NCBI GenBank assembly: GCA_026122225.1
Contig: JANEZZ010002068.1
Span: forward strand, 372,001-436,000
Origin: Heloderma charlesbogerti
Lineage: Eukaryota; Chordata; Lepidosauria; Squamata; Helodermatidae
Length of the DNA stretch: 64,000 bases
Direction of reading: 5' to 3'
A model generated the notes under the pieces. The model saw only the letters and a list, made by a program, of their open reading frames with translations. It ran no database searches and had not been told where the DNA came from. The translations under genes were made by a program, and so were the position numbers. Shown here one piece after another: positions 53,301-64,000 of the stretch; position 1 is the stretch's first letter; each line of letters starts with the position of its first letter.

Positions 53301-55332
53301 AAAGGAGATCGCAGGACTGGTGTCAGGTAGGAATGGTTAGGCACTTGCCAAGGGCCCACACCCCAGCGGGGGCCCACAGATAAGAGACTGGACTTGCTCC
53401 TCCTCCTCACCATTGCAACCTGCTTGTTCAGCTGCCTCTCCCTCTGGCCCAGACAACGGTGGTGAGAAGGAGGAGCAGGAGACGTTGCCACCAATTCTCC
53501 CCTTGCTCTCAGCCTGTCGGGCAAGCCAGCAGTCGCAATGCTGATGGTGACCCCCGTGGCGAGAAGGTCGGCCAGTTGAAGGCGCCTTTCCCAAGAGCCC
53601 CCCAAGAGATGAAGCCCGCACTGCAGGGCCCCATCAGCAAATCTGGTGAACGTCAAGTCAAGGGAGGAAACGGCAGTGGCAGAAATGTTCCCTACAAATT
53701 GCAAAAGAAATCGTACAAATCTGGAGGCTTTCCATGTCTTGGCATTCCAGACACGTGTGCCGGGGTTCTTCGTGCCTTTAGCAAAGCATCGTGCACACCC
53801 CTTTGGGGGTGGCAGATTTCTTTCCATTTTTCAGCCTCCCGGGGAGAGTAACCACTGTTCTGCAACATCGCTGTGTCATGTTCAATCCCCCCCCCCATTT
53901 TTGCTTTGGGTCACACTGCTTTCTTTTTGGTCTCCCTCCCACATGCACCCCGGATGGGTAGCGATGACGGCAGCCACCAGCCGGGAATTGCCGTGACGTT
54001 CAGCACTTGGCGTGCTGAGGCGGAGGGAGCGTTGTGCGTCCTCTGGCAAAATGAGACATAATCATCTTGCGTCCTTTATTTTTTTATTATTTTTTGCTGC
54101 TGGCTCTGAGTCACAGGGCTTGAAAAGCCCCGGTGTGTCATGTGTACTTCTCTGCGTGAAAATTACCTTGGCAGAATCTGCTTGGAGGGGGGTTGGGGGG
54201 AGATGCAGGCCAGCTCAGAGGGGGCATCAGCGGCTGGGCACGATGTGAATAATTCTCGTGTGTGTGCGCGCATTCTTCCCTACCTCATTGCTGAGCTAAG
54301 CAGCTGCTGGTGCAGCCTTGGAGAACGGCGTGCTTGCTTTGAGACATTTAGAAATCCTCCTACAGTCAACTCAAGGCCCTTTTAAAACCAAGTGCACACA
54401 CGCGTGCACCATTTACTGTTTCATTTCACAACAGGAGGTAATTACTACGAAAACAAAAATGGTCATCCATCGAAGATGGACAGGGAGAGAAAGAAATGCC
54501 AAAAGGGTTAGGAGGTGTCTGAGCTGCCTTGTTTGGAGGAGTGGGTTAGCAGGAGATGGCTCCCAAAGGGTCTGAATGGTGTTCCCTGAGCATAGGAAAG
54601 GATGTCGTTGGTATGACGAGCGCATCCCCGGTTTTTGTGGTCTTTATACATCCATTTTGACTGGTTTTCTTCCCCTCTTCCCAAGTAACTATGCAATATG
54701 TGTCTTGTAAGTGTAGCATGGACCGTTACGGGTACCAACAGGGCCAGCTCCGAGTTTAACTGGTCCTGCGCAAAGGGCCCCCCTCACGTGCCTGGTTGTG
54801 ATGGGAGTATCAGCCCTCCAAGGTGGCTGGGCAATGCCATTCTAACTTTGGCTGTGCCTCAGAGCGGCCCACGTAACGTCGCCACAGGAAAATGTGAAAA
54901 GGGAGTTCCATGAGCCCAGCAGCTTGGCGCAGAGGTCTGGAGCGGATGTCAACAAACGGTAGAGGGCACCAGCAGCTGCCCTGGGCTTCTGGTCGCTGGC
55001 ACCAGGCCCAGTCTCCTGTTCTTTTCCCTGCAAAACGGGCATTGCTTTTTCCATGTGTTTGGTCTCGGGCGTTCCGTCGGACAGAAAGAATATTTTTAGC
55101 TTTGGGTGGTGGGGAAGGGGGTAGTTTCCAAAAACATTTCCGGTTCCACAGCCTGATCCGGCCAAAACTCACTTTGAGTTTTGATTGACAGGTCAAAACT
55201 CACCCCAGTCCTGCCTACGGCCAAGGTCTTTTTGAGATGGCCTGCCGGGTGACCTGTAGGCCAGTGCTCCAATTATTGTGTGGGGAGGGGGCGATCCTTA
55301 ATAAAACCCTCATGGCCTCATTGTTCGTCAAA
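53301..55332. other. Intron 8, unclassified stretch
   Basis: GC-rich sequence at 53330-53660 with GGGCCCACACCCCAGCGGGG may be an unclassified DNA transposon. The open frames on both strands (for example 53165-53827 minus) span repeat-derived sequence and lack motifs. 54740-54860 may be a worn F1 or hAT fragment. No gene was recognised. Confidence 0.4.
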
Positions 55333-55502
55333 TAAGAACATCAGAATAGCCCTGCTGGATTAGACTGGTCCATCTAGTCCAGCATTCTGTCCACACAGTG
55401 GCCAACCAGCTGTCGACCAGGAACCCAAAAGCAGGGCATGAGCGCAACAGCACCCTCCCGCCCATGTTCCCCAGCAACTGGTGTTGCCCCCTGCAACTAA
55501 CC
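55333..55502 (-). mobile_element. CR1 LINE 3' end (type 1), reversed
   Basis: AAGAACATCAGAATAGCCCT, CAGCTGTCGACCAGGAACCC and CCATGTTCCCCAGCAACTGG are the reversed type 1 tail. Confidence 0.9.
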
Positions 55503-55974
55503 TTCTAAAAACAGTAGCTAAGGGGCTATCATAAGAGCAAAGGTCTCCTCTGCCTCCATCGCCCTTATATTTTAAGGACTGCCGTAAGCTACCTGTAGGA
55601 AGAGCCAGGTATTCATATGCTGTGCACCAGGCACGCACAACGCAGGGCACCCCCTGAGCGCATAATCTCTTGCTCACATGTAAGTCCTTACCATGTGAAC
55701 TGGGTTCCTCCACCCTCCACTGCCTAAACTCCATGGCTTGAGGGGCGGGTATTTCCCTCTATTCACATGGCTCTGTAGTCCTGTTGAAGAGTTTTGTGTC
55801 GCTCCGAGGCTTGCTATCCTACCCCACTTGCCCGGTTGACCTGTGGCAGTTGCTCTCCTGCTGGGGCTCGAAGATGTAAACCAGTCGTTCCCTCCCCCAG
55901 CTCCCCACGTGTGTAGGATCACAGCTCCTGACACTCCCTGCCAACATGGTTGCTGGCTGCCAAGTTGATGGAAC
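55503..55974. other. Intron 8 stretch without recognised gene
   Basis: Nothing recognised. Confidence 0.4.
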
Positions 55975-57132
55975 TTATAGAATCATAGAATAGTAGGGTT
56001 GGAAGGGGCCTACAAGGCCATCGAGTCCAACCCTCTGCTCAATGCAGGAATCCAAGTCACAGCATCCCTGACAGGTGGCTGTCCAGCCTCGTCTTGAAGG
56101 CCTCCAGTGTGGGAGAGCCCACCACCTCCCTAGGGAATTGGTTCCATTGGCGTATTGCTCTTACAGTCAGGAAGTTTTTCCTGATGTTCAGCCGGAATCT
56201 GACTTCCTGTAACTTGAGCCCATTCTTCCGTGACCTGCACTCTGGGATGATGGAGAAGAGATCCTGGCCTTCCTCTCTGGGACAACCTTTCAAGTCCTTG
56301 AAATACACTATCCTATCTCCCCTCAGTCTTCTCTTCTCCAGGCTAAACATGCCCAGTTCTTTCAGTCTCTCTTCATAGGGCTTTGTTTCCAGTCCCCTGA
56401 TCAGCTTTGTTGCCCTCCTCTGAACCCTCTCCAGTTTGTCTGCATCCTTCTTAAAGTGTGGTGCCCAGAACTGGACACAGGACTCCAGATGAGGCCTAAC
56501 CAGTGCTGAGTAGAGGGGAACTAGTACTTCCTGGGATTTGGAAGCTATGCTTCTATTCATGCAGCCCAAAAGAGCATTGGCCTTTTTTGCAGCCACATCA
56601 CATTGCTGGCTCATATTCAGCTTGTGATCGACAACAATTCCAAGATCCTTCTCGCTTGTAGTGTGGTTGAGCCACATATCCCCCATCTTGTAACTGTGCA
56701 TTTGGTTTCTTTTTCCTAGGTGCAGAACTTGGCATTTCTCCCTATTAAATGTCATTCTGTTGTTTTCTGCCCAGCGCTCCAGTCTATCCACATCACTTTG
56801 AATTTTGTTTCTGTCTTCCAAAGTATTAGCTATCCCGCCCAATTTTGTGTCATCTGCAAATGTGATCAGCATTCCCTGCACCTCCTCCTCCGAGTCATTA
56901 ATAAAAATGTTGAAGAGCACTGGGCCCAGGACTGAGCCCAGTCCTGCGGTACCCCACTCGTTCCCTCTCCCCAGTTTGAGAAGGTCCCATTGATAAGCAC
57001 TCTTTGTGTCCGATACTGTAGCCAACTGTGGATCCACCAGATCGTTGTTTCATCTAGCCCACTTTGAGCTAGTTTGCTCATCAGGATATCATGGGGCACT
57101 TTGTCAAAAGCTTTGCTGAAGTCGAGGTATCA
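55975..57132 (-). mobile_element. CR1 LINE (type 2), reversed, 1.15 kb
   Basis: The left edge TAGAATCATAGAATAGTAGG is the reversed 3' end. The right edge stops within the RT domain. It is the second-longest CR1 here and ends about 460 bp before the long-form exon 9. Confidence 0.93.
56057..57132 (-). pseudogene. CR1 ORF2 fragment (reverse transcriptase)
   Basis: From the 5' side on the minus strand the remnant reads FSKAFDKVPHDILMSKLAQS, GLDETTIWWIHSWLQ and then, after a frameshift near 56960-57000, LGPVLFNIFINDSEEEVQGM and the intact FADDTKLGG box. It continues through [15 protein letters not shown]. The N-terminal endonuclease and half of the RT are missing. Confidence 0.9.
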
Positions 57133-57189
57133 GGAGTCCCGAACCAAATCCAGCTTCCCTGAGGTCTCAGTACAGCCCCCTGGGGTTCC

Positions 57190-57433
57190 ACAGATAACCA
57201 CACCCACTTTCCCTAGCTCTGCCCACTTTCAGCCATCGATTACTTTTTGGTTTCCCAGCTGAACAGTTGAACAGCCCGTCCAAAGGTTTTGTTATCGGCA
57301 GTAAGTTTTCAGCTGGTATGTTTTTGGCTCCACCCCTTTTTACCTTCAACTCTGTGCACTGCTGATAGGCGGTCCCCAAGAGTTCCAAAATGGAATTAGG
57401 CCCCCTGGGCTGAAAGAAGTCCTGTACCCCATG
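57190..57433 (-). mobile_element. hAT-like family H fragment, reversed
   Basis: CCCACTTTCCCTAGCTCTGC, TTTTGGCTCCACCCCTTTTT and GGGCTGAAAGAAGTCCTGTA then CCCCATG resemble the reversed hAT-like repeat seen at 44062. Confidence 0.5.
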
Positions 57434-57595
57434 TTAAACTGTCGAATGGCAGAGCTGGGTTTTGACGGTAGTGGCAGGGTTCCCCCACTTGGCATCTTCA
57501 TGGGGGAGCCTGACGGCAGGAGGGCTTTCTGCGCATGCTCAGTGGCACGGATCCTTTCTGTACCCACCATGGCTTTTTGTTTGTCTGCTTTCCAG

Positions 57596-57804
57596 GACAG
57601 GTGCCTGATGAGGAGGCCCGTCAAAACGGGCAGAGCCGTAGCCGGGGGCTGCCCAAGCCAGTCTGCATGAACGGGACGGAGCCGGGGCAGCTAAGCAGCA
57701 AGGCGAAAGGGGAGCGGCGGGCCAGCGCCTCGTCCAACCCCTCTCGCAAGGCCTCCTCCGCCAGCAGCAAGATTCGCAAGCTCTCCACCTGCAAGCAGCA
57801 GTGA
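57596..57804 (+). CDS. STK11: STK11 (LKB1) exon 9, long-isoform C-terminus
   Basis: After TTTCCAG the frame from exon 8 gives [20 protein letters not shown], then [16 protein letters not shown], and ends [13 protein letters not shown] with TGA at 57802-57804. RKLS is the PKA/RSK site (human Ser428) and CKQQ is the farnesylation box (human Cys430) that anchors the long form to membrane; both are conserved. The middle is Ser/Arg/Lys-rich and a few residues longer than human. Non-coding sequence continues to a GT donor at 57829, so the 3'UTR is completed by a further exon, as in the human gene. Confidence 0.97.
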
Positions 57805-57828
57805 CCCGGGCCCCATCACCTGCCACAG
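57805..57828 (+). other. STK11: STK11 3'UTR segment in exon 9
   Basis: Only 24 bases separate the stop codon from CACAG|GTGGGT at 57828/57829. A stop this close to the last junction (less than 50-55 nt) is compatible with escape from nonsense-mediated decay. Confidence 0.75.
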
Positions 57829-59216
57829 GTGGGTAGCCTCTCCTTTCCAAGCTGGTAGCTGGCAAACCTGGCCACAGAGGCTTAGCAAGGGCAGTTGGGC
57901 AGGCAGAGCGGACTCGTGGTTGCGTCTCCCTGGCTCTGTGCCTGCAGCTGAACCTCACAAAGCGGACTGGGCCTTCAATATAGCTGGAGTGGGGGGCAGA
58001 CGATCAAAGGAGGCGACGCTGGGTATCAGCCATGGTCTGATTTGAAGGGGGTGGCAGGGTTGTACCACTCCAGAAGTCTATCTGAGCAGTGTGAATTTCA
58101 GCAGGTACCCAAAATGTTCTCTGTCTTCCTTAATTTGCTCCAGATTTTCCCATTCGGGGGGGGGGGGGCTATGTTAAGGGAGTCTGTCTCGTGCCTGGTA
58201 GCCATCAAGAGCCTCATCCTCTACGCTTTTGCATTGTATGGCCGCTGCCAGTTCTCGTAGCAGTGACTTCCGTGGATTAGCAGCGTGCTGTGCGAAGGAG
58301 GCTCCCTCTGATCCATCTTGGCAATTTGGGGACCGAGAAAACAGAAGCGTTCCTTCGCACCGCGCACAGGTTTTCACTTTTCCACAACTCAGTGCACCGT
58401 TGGGCATGCATGCGCCTGGAGGCCTGCTGGTTCTCCCCCCATTTTACTTCGTCGGGGCTCCTGGAGATCATCTGTTTGAAGCCCATTTTGTTTTTTAAAA
58501 AAAATAACGAGGGAACCTTGTGACGCTCGTGTTGGATATTGCCCAAGGATAATTTTTAGAAATGCGAGAGGGCTGAGTCTGTCTCGTGTGGGCAGGCCAA
58601 CCCTGGCATCCAAGCTGAGCGTGGCTTCTTCCGGGGGCGGATCCGGCAGCCGCCGCAGACTGGGCAGGGCCGTTCTGTGAAGGTAATCGCACGCGTGCCT
58701 CATCTGGCTGGCGTGCGCGGCTCCTTTCCTATTCTTTCTCTTCTCCTTCCCTGCGGTGGCAAATCTCCTCCTTTGTTGTTCCCCCTTCCCCAGATCTCCT
58801 CCCTGGCAGCTTTTGCACAGCTCTCCTGATTCATAAGCTCATCCCGAAAAATTATTCATCTCCGCCCCCGGACTTCCCGCCCCCGCCTCGCCTGGTCTCC
58901 GGCCTTGTCACGCTCGCTGGTGCTAAGATACTTGGCTCGCGGCCAAGTTTTTCACTGCACATCCGTTCCTTCTCTTTCCCTCCCTCTCTCTCCTCCCCCC
59001 TCCAGTTCCTCACAGCATCGAGGCCGGCATTTGAAACTAGTCCTTGGGTCGCTTTGTAAATAAGAGTTTTATTAACGTGCCTCTCGCAAATGACTCAGTC
59101 CCTCGGCAGGCAAGCAAGCCATGCTTCCCTGTCCGAGATCCTAAGGTTTAGTGGGCTGGGAGACTTCTGGGTCATTTTGCCCAACCCCTGCTTTAGGTTG
59201 GAGTTCGGGAGCCAGC
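57829..59216. other. Intron 9, GC-rich stretch
   Basis: No exon recognised. 58790-58990 is repeat-free, pyrimidine- and CCGCCC-rich and might be regulatory, but nothing in the sequence proves this. Confidence 0.4.
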
Positions 59217-59388
59217 AGCAATAGAGAACATGATTTGCCTAATGGCCAACCCAAATCTGCCTTCTTGTCCCTTAGATCTGTGTGCTGCCATCTGGGACAG
59301 CAGTGGAGAACGTGATTTGCCTAATGGCCAACCCAAATCTGCCCTCCTGTCCCTTAGATCTAGTGTTGCCCTCCTGGACGGCAGCAGA
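59217..59388. repeat. Two tandem copies of an 82-bp unit
   Basis: ATTTGCCTAATGGCCAACCC occurs after GAGAACATG (59224) and again after GAGAACGTG (59306), with the following TGTCCCTTAGATCT also repeated. Confidence 0.9.
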
Positions 59389-60199
59389 GGACATGTTTTC
59401 ATCCTCTTCTACACAACAGCCCTTCTGGGTGGGATTCGAAGAGGGCTGTCGGCCACCTTGAGAGCCGGTTTTAGTAGAAAAGTGGGGTACAAATCAAATC
59501 AATAAATAGTCACCCACATGCATCAGACACATTCAGAATACAGTCACAGTCTTCTCCAGGGTAAACATACCCAGTTCCTTTACCCGGAATGAGGCCTGTC
59601 AGAACAAAGTAGACCTACCTTTTGAAAACGACGGTTCTCGTAATGCAGCCAAAGATTACCTTCGCCTTTGTTTGCAGCCGGGTCATGTGGCTGGCTCGTG
59701 TTCTTCTAATTGCTGCAAGGAGAGCAAAACTCTCCTCGAATTTACTCCAGATTGACTGCATGGGGATTAGCAGAACATGGCTCTGGTCATCTCTTCCCAC
59801 ACTAGTTATATTCCTCTTCTCAGCTGACGTCAGCTGCCTATGAGAAGTTGTAATGAGGCCACTCTGTCTAACCAACTGCCCTGGCTAAGCCTCTGAGGAA
59901 GCCAATGGCTTGTTTTTGATCTGTTACCTTCAAAAATCAGGTCTGCTTCCATGCTGAGAAGAAAGCATTACTTTAATTAGCATTTTCATAACACCCTTTG
60001 GTTTATCCTTCCCCTCTCACATCTGTGTCCTACTTTCCTTCCATGGGAGCATGTACTGGCACATCTAACCTAATTTTGTTTACACCTGGGCTCGCTAATG
60101 GGAGTGAGGTGCCCGCCAAGTTTCTTGCTCCTCCTAATTTTTATTTTATATCTAAATATTTTAAATTATTTTTTTTAAGCTAGAAAGCACATTTCTGCC
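59389..60199. other. Intron 9 stretch
   Basis: A LINE- or SINE-like tail (GTGGGGTACAAATCAAATCA) lies near 59480-59508. No gene was recognised. Confidence 0.4.
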
Positions 60200-60377
60200 C
60201 CTCCAGCACCATCTTTGAATTTGAAAGAGTGATTTTGTGTTTTCAAGTTCAGCCCCCACCTCTGCTTTGCACTCAGGTCCTCAGGCGCCACCCCTCATGG
60301 CAACCATTTTGTGAGAGCACCCACGACACTCAAAATTCCAAATGTGCTCCCTGACCCAAAAACGTTGGGGACCCCTG
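60200..60377 (-). mobile_element. hAT-like element end, reversed (CAGGGGTCC)
   Basis: AACGTTGGGGACCCCTG at 60361-60377 is the reversed CAGGGGTCCCCAACGTT terminus typical of Charlie-type hAT repeats. Confidence 0.6.
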
Positions 60378-60384
60378 CACTACG

Positions 60385-60520
60385 TTGATTGGCAGCAGCT
60401 CACTAAGGTTTTGGATGGAAGTTTATCTTAGCTCTACCTGGAAATCCCAGGGATTGAACATGGGACCTTTTGCGTGCAGAACAAGTGCTCTAACCACTGA
60501 ACGGCATCCCCTTCCCACCA
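60385..60520 (-). mobile_element. tRNA-derived SINE S1, reversed
   Basis: CTCTACCTGGAAATCCCAGG, GGATTGAACATGGGACC and CTAACCACTGAACGGC are the reversed S1 head. Confidence 0.75.
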
Positions 60521-60584
60521 GTAGTTCATGGGTGGTGTACAAGTGTTTCCCCACTGCTTCTTCTCCTTACATAAACCAGAAGCG

Positions 60585-60712
60585 TAGACTGGGCTAAGAG
60601 GGAGTTGGTTGGACCAAGGCCACCCAGCGAGGATCATGGTGGAGGGAGGATTTGAACTCGGGTCCCTGTTGAGTGCAACACTCTATCCACCTCATCATAC
60701 TGGCTCTTCGAA
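60585..60712 (-). mobile_element. MIR-like SINE, reversed
   Basis: CCAAGGCCACCCAGCGAGGA, GGAGGATTTGAACTCGGGTC and CACTCTATCCACCTCATCAT show a well-kept reversed B box and A box. Confidence 0.82.
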
Positions 60713-61149
60713 TCAAAGTTTTTAAAGTGTTGCTGGTGGGGGATGGGAGAGGGTTTGCAAAATACCTGCCAGGGCTAACAACTTGGTTTCAAGTAATTTG
60801 AGTTGATTAACCATAGGAATGTGAGTTGATTGATCTAGCAACTAAATTAGCCAAAATCTGCACATGTGGAAAAACAATGTTTCTCAGAGAAGGAGTGGGC
60901 TTCCTTTGGTTTTTAGATGATGCACAGACATGTTGTAGAGGCATTTCCACCTGTGCGAGAAAAGGGAGGGTTGCTCTCTTTTTTTAGTGGGAGCAATCTG
61001 CTGCCTTGAGAAGTCCTTACATTCAAAATATTTGTTAATCTGCTATAGCGTTCCCCAGCACGGTGCCCTTGAGCAGTGTCGAACTCCAAATCCACTGGGC
61101 TGTGGCTCCGAGGTCCATTTCTAGCTGCAACGCTGCAGGCAACTCGATG
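60713..61149. other. Intron 9 stretch without recognised gene
   Basis: Nothing recognised. Confidence 0.4.
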
Positions 61150-61258
61150 CCCCCGGTCCTGATGTTTTGGACGACATCTCCCAGAAGTCCTGGCCAGCAC
61201 GGCCAACGGTCAGGATGATGAGAGTTGCAGTCCAACACAGGTTGGGGAAGGCTGATGT
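61150..61258. mobile_element. hAT-like foldback element F1
   Basis: TCCTGATGTTTTGGACGACA and GAGAGTTGCAGTCCAACACA are inverted arms; the right end GGTTGGGGAAGGCTG is typical. Confidence 0.75.
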
Positions 61259-61349
61259 GTCCCCTGATTAATCAGGGCGCTTTTCTAGTCAATGAAAAGT
61301 TTATTTTCATGTCGATGGAGCCCAGAGACAGGCAGACTCTAGATATTTC

Positions 61350-61450
61350 GGACTGTGCCACAACTCCCATCCTCCCTGACGATTGGCCATGCTGTTTAGA
61401 GCTTCTGGGAGATGTAGTCCAAAACATCTGGAGGGCTGAGAGTTGGCTGG
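61350..61450. mobile_element. hAT-like foldback element F1
   Basis: GTGCCACAACTCCCATCCTC and GGGAGATGTAGTCCAAAACA are inverted arms around GATTGGCCATGCTG. Confidence 0.72.
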
Positions 61451-61589
61451 CTGTGGTGCAGCTGGGGCCTGACCTTGAAGCCAAGTCACCTCCACAACCC
61501 GCAAGAGCATCAGGTGACGAGGGAAGCAGAAGCAAATTCCATTTTATTCCTTTTCTCCTTCTGCTGCCAGGCGAAGCCTTTTTTATTCT

Positions 61590-61818
61590 CCCAGTATTTT
61601 AGCATTTTAGCTTCCTCTTCTTTTAGCTCTGGTGTTTTCAATCTATATTTTCAATCTCTGCATTGCTGCGAGGTTTTATTCTGGTTGTACTGTTCTATTG
61701 TGGTTTTAAGCATTCATATTTTATATCGTTTTATGCTGCGCTTTGTGATTGTAATGTCTGTGAAGCGCCCAGAGAGCTTCAGCTATTGGGAGGTATAGTA
61801 GTGAAATAAAATAAACAA
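61590..61818 (+). mobile_element. L2-like LINE 3' tail
   Basis: A T-rich 3'UTR leads to AAGCGCCCAGAGAGCTTCAG and TATTGGGAGGTATAGTAGTG then AAATAAAATAAA. Confidence 0.7.
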
Positions 61819-62215
61819 AGTGAAATAGTCAGGATGGGGCTATGATTGATGTGCATCTATAATGCAAAACTGCACAGACTCAGAGCATGCTTTTTAAAAA
61901 GAAATCAAGGCTGGCAAACGGTTTTGGGGTTGTTCTAACATAGTGGGAATGTGGAATCATGGAAAGGGGTCAGCGGGGGGAGAGATGTTAGCTATGTGCT
62001 TTGCAACTGGATAATACTCAAGGCTGTATAAAGCTGCCCCTCACCCCAAAAGCTGATGAAGTCCAGGGCCAAAAATGACCTTGCTGCATCACTAGCCGAT
62101 AAATCAATTAAAATGTACAGGCCTAATAATTAGCTGTTAACATCCTGGCTCTTCTTTTGTTATTGTTACTTATTACTGTTATTGATTCTTAAAGCCTTGA
62201 TTTTTTTTTTTAATT

Positions 62216-62610
62216 TAGGATTTGTTAGCTGTCTTGCAAGGCGGAAAAGGCAGAAATGTGTGTATGTGAGGGCGGGGCGGGGGAGTGGGAGGGAGGGAGG
62301 GGGAGAAAGTAGGTGTGTCTGAGAGAGAGAAAGCGTGTGTGTGTGTGTTTTGTTTAAACATAAAGGTTCATTTCTCTTTTCACCCCACATCTTTTATTCT
62401 TTGCAGCCAGAGCCCTGAATTGTTCATTTAGGATTTGTTCGCGTTAGGATTTGTTAGCCATTGTGCACAGCAAAAAAGGCAGAAGTGTGTGTGTGTGTGT
62501 GTGTGTGACAGAGGGACGGTGTTTTTCAAAATGACACGAAGGTTTATGTATTAATTCATCTCCGCCCCCCTCTTTCATCCTGTACAGGCAGAGCCCAGAA
62601 CTGTGTGCTG
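62216..62610. repeat. Tandem duplication containing the 3'UTR-exon acceptor
   Basis: TAGGATTTGTTAGCTGTCTT (about 62217) and TAGGATTTGTTAGCCATTGT (62445) open two similar units. Each continues with AAAAGGCAGAA.TGTGTG, then a pyrimidine tract and an acceptor: TTTGCAGCCAGAGCCCTGAA (62401) and TGTACAGGCAGAGCCCAGAA (62581). The units are about 185-230 bp and clearly diverged. Each also contains a GT microsatellite. Confidence 0.88.
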
Positions 62611-63145
62611 TCCTAGGCGACCGCCGCTGTCCTCCTCTCGCCGCCGTCTCGCCTCTTCCCTCCTCCGCCCTCCCGCCCCCATAGCAGATGATCCGTAGAA
62701 CAAGCTTGCAATCAAGAGAGAGAGAAGAAAAGAAGGGAGAAACTTCTTTGCAAAAAAAGAGACAAACCGGGGGGGAGAGTCGACGCTCCGTTTGCCACCA
62801 TCAGTGAGGCCTTTCTTTTGCGGAAGAGGTTGTCCGTCCTTCGTCTGGCAGTATCCTGGCTCCCCATCTCCTGTGACTTTAGGACTCTATGGGGTTGCAG
62901 TGGGGGGGGGAGGGCGGGGGGGCGATCTTCCTTATCGCCTTCCCAGGTGTGTTTAGAATTTTTTGCAAGCCATTGAAACGCACTTTATGTAGTAGACTAC
63001 TGTTATATAATATAATTTTTTTTCCTTTTTTGCCCCCCCTTCCTCCCCACTTTTTTTTTTTTTTGGTTTTTGTTTATATTTGCAGTATCTCTAGAGACTT
63101 ACACATCGTGATGTGTTTAAAATAAAAGAGCGGGGAGGGGATTTG
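62588..63145 (+). other. STK11: STK11 terminal 3'UTR exon
   Basis: Human STK11 has a non-coding last exon. Here the acceptor TGTACAG at 62581-62587 or the upstream duplicate at 62406 would start it. CACTTTATGTAG followed by TAGACTACTG near 62981 resembles a block I recall in the human 3'UTR (CACTTTATGTGGAGACTAC). The exon ends after AATAAA at 63121 and the following GATTTGAG, which also resembles human. No coding sequence lies in it. Confidence 0.7.
63121..63126 (+). terminator. STK11: STK11 polyadenylation signal
   Basis: AATAAA within TTTAAAATAAAAGAGCGG, followed by a G-rich region. A second AATAAA lies near 63329 and could serve a longer form. Confidence 0.7.
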
Positions 63146-63937
63146 AGAGTGGGGATTTAAGTGGGGAAGGGGACAAGAAAATCAAACTGGTATTTAAAAT
63201 GAACAACCACCATGCTCTATTAAAACAAAACAAAACAAAAAATCTGCATGCTGTTTCTAAGGACTGGAGCAAAGGGAAAAAGTAGTGCTTTTTTCCCCCT
63301 TTTTTTTTCTTCTTTTTTTAAAAAAGAAAATAAAGTTCAAAGGAGAGGCGGGGATTTGGAGCCTGTTTGTGCTGCTGAAACAGACCAGGGTGTGGGTAGG
63401 AAATCTACCCGTGCTGTATCCCTCTCATCCCTATCCACACACACGGCTGGCACCAAGAATTAGAGCAGCAGGCTTGGCGGGGCGTAGAGCAGGCCACATG
63501 GTTCTCTCCTCCAACACCTGGCTGCCGCCTCCCAGCACTGCCTCAGTCTGCCTCCCGAGAGGGCTGGCCCTGCTGATCATTATCCGGCTATTGGTGCCTC
63601 GGTCCAGAGGTGGGATAGTTTGGAGCAGAATTCCGGCTCGTTGTAGAGACACCGGGACTTTGCTTCTCTTCGGGAATCCCCCAGAGGGGGAAAGAAAATG
63701 CAACAGGAGTGAGATGGCCGCCCATCTGCGTGTTCTGGAGTGAGTGCTTGTGCAGAGCAGTTGAGTCCTAAGTGCGGGGGGGGGGGGTCGTTTTGCCTTG
63801 GTGGTGCCTGGCCTATATAAGCGTGGGTTGTCATGTGTCCATAATGGTGGGAGGGGAGAAGTTCAGAGGGTGGAGCACTTGTGCTTTGTTGAAGCCCCCC
63901 TTGCCAGGAACGTTGGCAGGACTAGCTCACAATAGAA
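63146..63937. other. Region downstream of STK11
   Basis: No exon of a neighbouring gene was recognised. The open frame at 63285-63743 lacks motifs. Poly-T, poly-C and poly-G runs are present. Confidence 0.4.
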
Positions 63938-64000
63938 TTCATAGAATCATAGGGCTGGAAGGGGCCTCCAAGACCACTGAGTCCAACCCCCTGCTCCATG
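63938..64000 (-). mobile_element. Reversed CR1-type tail at window edge
   Basis: AATTCATAGAATCATAGGGC and GGAAGGGGCCTCCAAGACCA start a reversed type 2 CR1 tail. CCCTGCTCCATG at the edge matches the 5S-derived SINE at 52641 slightly better than the LINE, so either is possible. Confidence 0.85.

Noticed and set aside
53165..53827. 220-codon minus-strand open frame as a gene
   Set aside because: It begins in unclassified GC-rich DNA and runs into the 189-bp repeat array; no family motif was seen.
63285..63743. Open frame downstream of STK11 as first exon of a neighbour
   Set aside because: It starts in a poly-T tract and low-complexity lysine/phenylalanine codons; no recognised protein.

Overview
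This is a vertebrate genomic window, most likely from a squamate reptile (lizard or snake). It carries one recognisable host gene, STK11 (LKB1), on the plus strand, in a dense set of transposable elements. The squamate reading rests on a near-complete BovB (RTE) LINE together with several CR1 lineages, L2 elements, tRNA-derived and 5S-derived SINEs, and hAT-like foldback elements. The species cannot be named from the sequence alone.

STK11 layout: coding exons 2 to 9 lie at 15477-15560, 17205-17294, 17627-17759, 24750-24886, 25696-25823, 32591-32648, 38579-38778 and 57596-57804 (stop). Every junction has the codon phase of the human gene as I recall it. Exon 1 (N-terminus, glycine-rich loop, VAIK lysine) is not in the window, so positions 1-15476 are read as intron 1. 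Intron 2 is a U12-type AT-AC intron (ATATCCTTTT donor, TTCTTTAAC branch site, AC acceptor). An alternative terminal exon at 41477-41658 matches the start of the tail of the mammalian short isoform LKB1S. The 3'UTR is split: the stop-codon exon has a donor at 57829, and the final exon begins at 62407 or 62588 and ends just after an AATAAA at 63121. The acceptor region of that last exon is tandemly duplicated.

The predicted protein keeps the VHKD catalytic loop, the DLG motif, the PPE of the activation segment, the RKLS phosphosite and the C-terminal CKQQ farnesylation box. It differs from human LKB1 at two known regulatory positions: Ser307 is Asn and Thr363 (the ATM TQ site) is Ala. The acidic stretch in exon 8 is four residues longer.

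Repeats: intron 1 holds an L2 fragment, a CR1 split by a 3.3-kb BovB that itself carries a LINE-tail insertion, more CR1 and L2 pieces, and foldback elements. Intron 4 holds a nearly full-length CR1 (about 18520-22880) with an intact ORF1 and an ORF2 open except for one early frameshift. Intron 8 holds two inverted copies of a hAT-containing repeat, a perfect 51-bp palindrome, a 5S rRNA-derived SINE and a 189-bp triplication. Intron 9 and the downstream flank hold SINE and hAT fragments. Three SINE types end in sequences resembling three different LINE lineages in the same window, which suggests paired LINE/SINE partnerships. No bacterial, CRISPR or viral gene system was seen. Repeat family names come from recognition by eye, without a database search.
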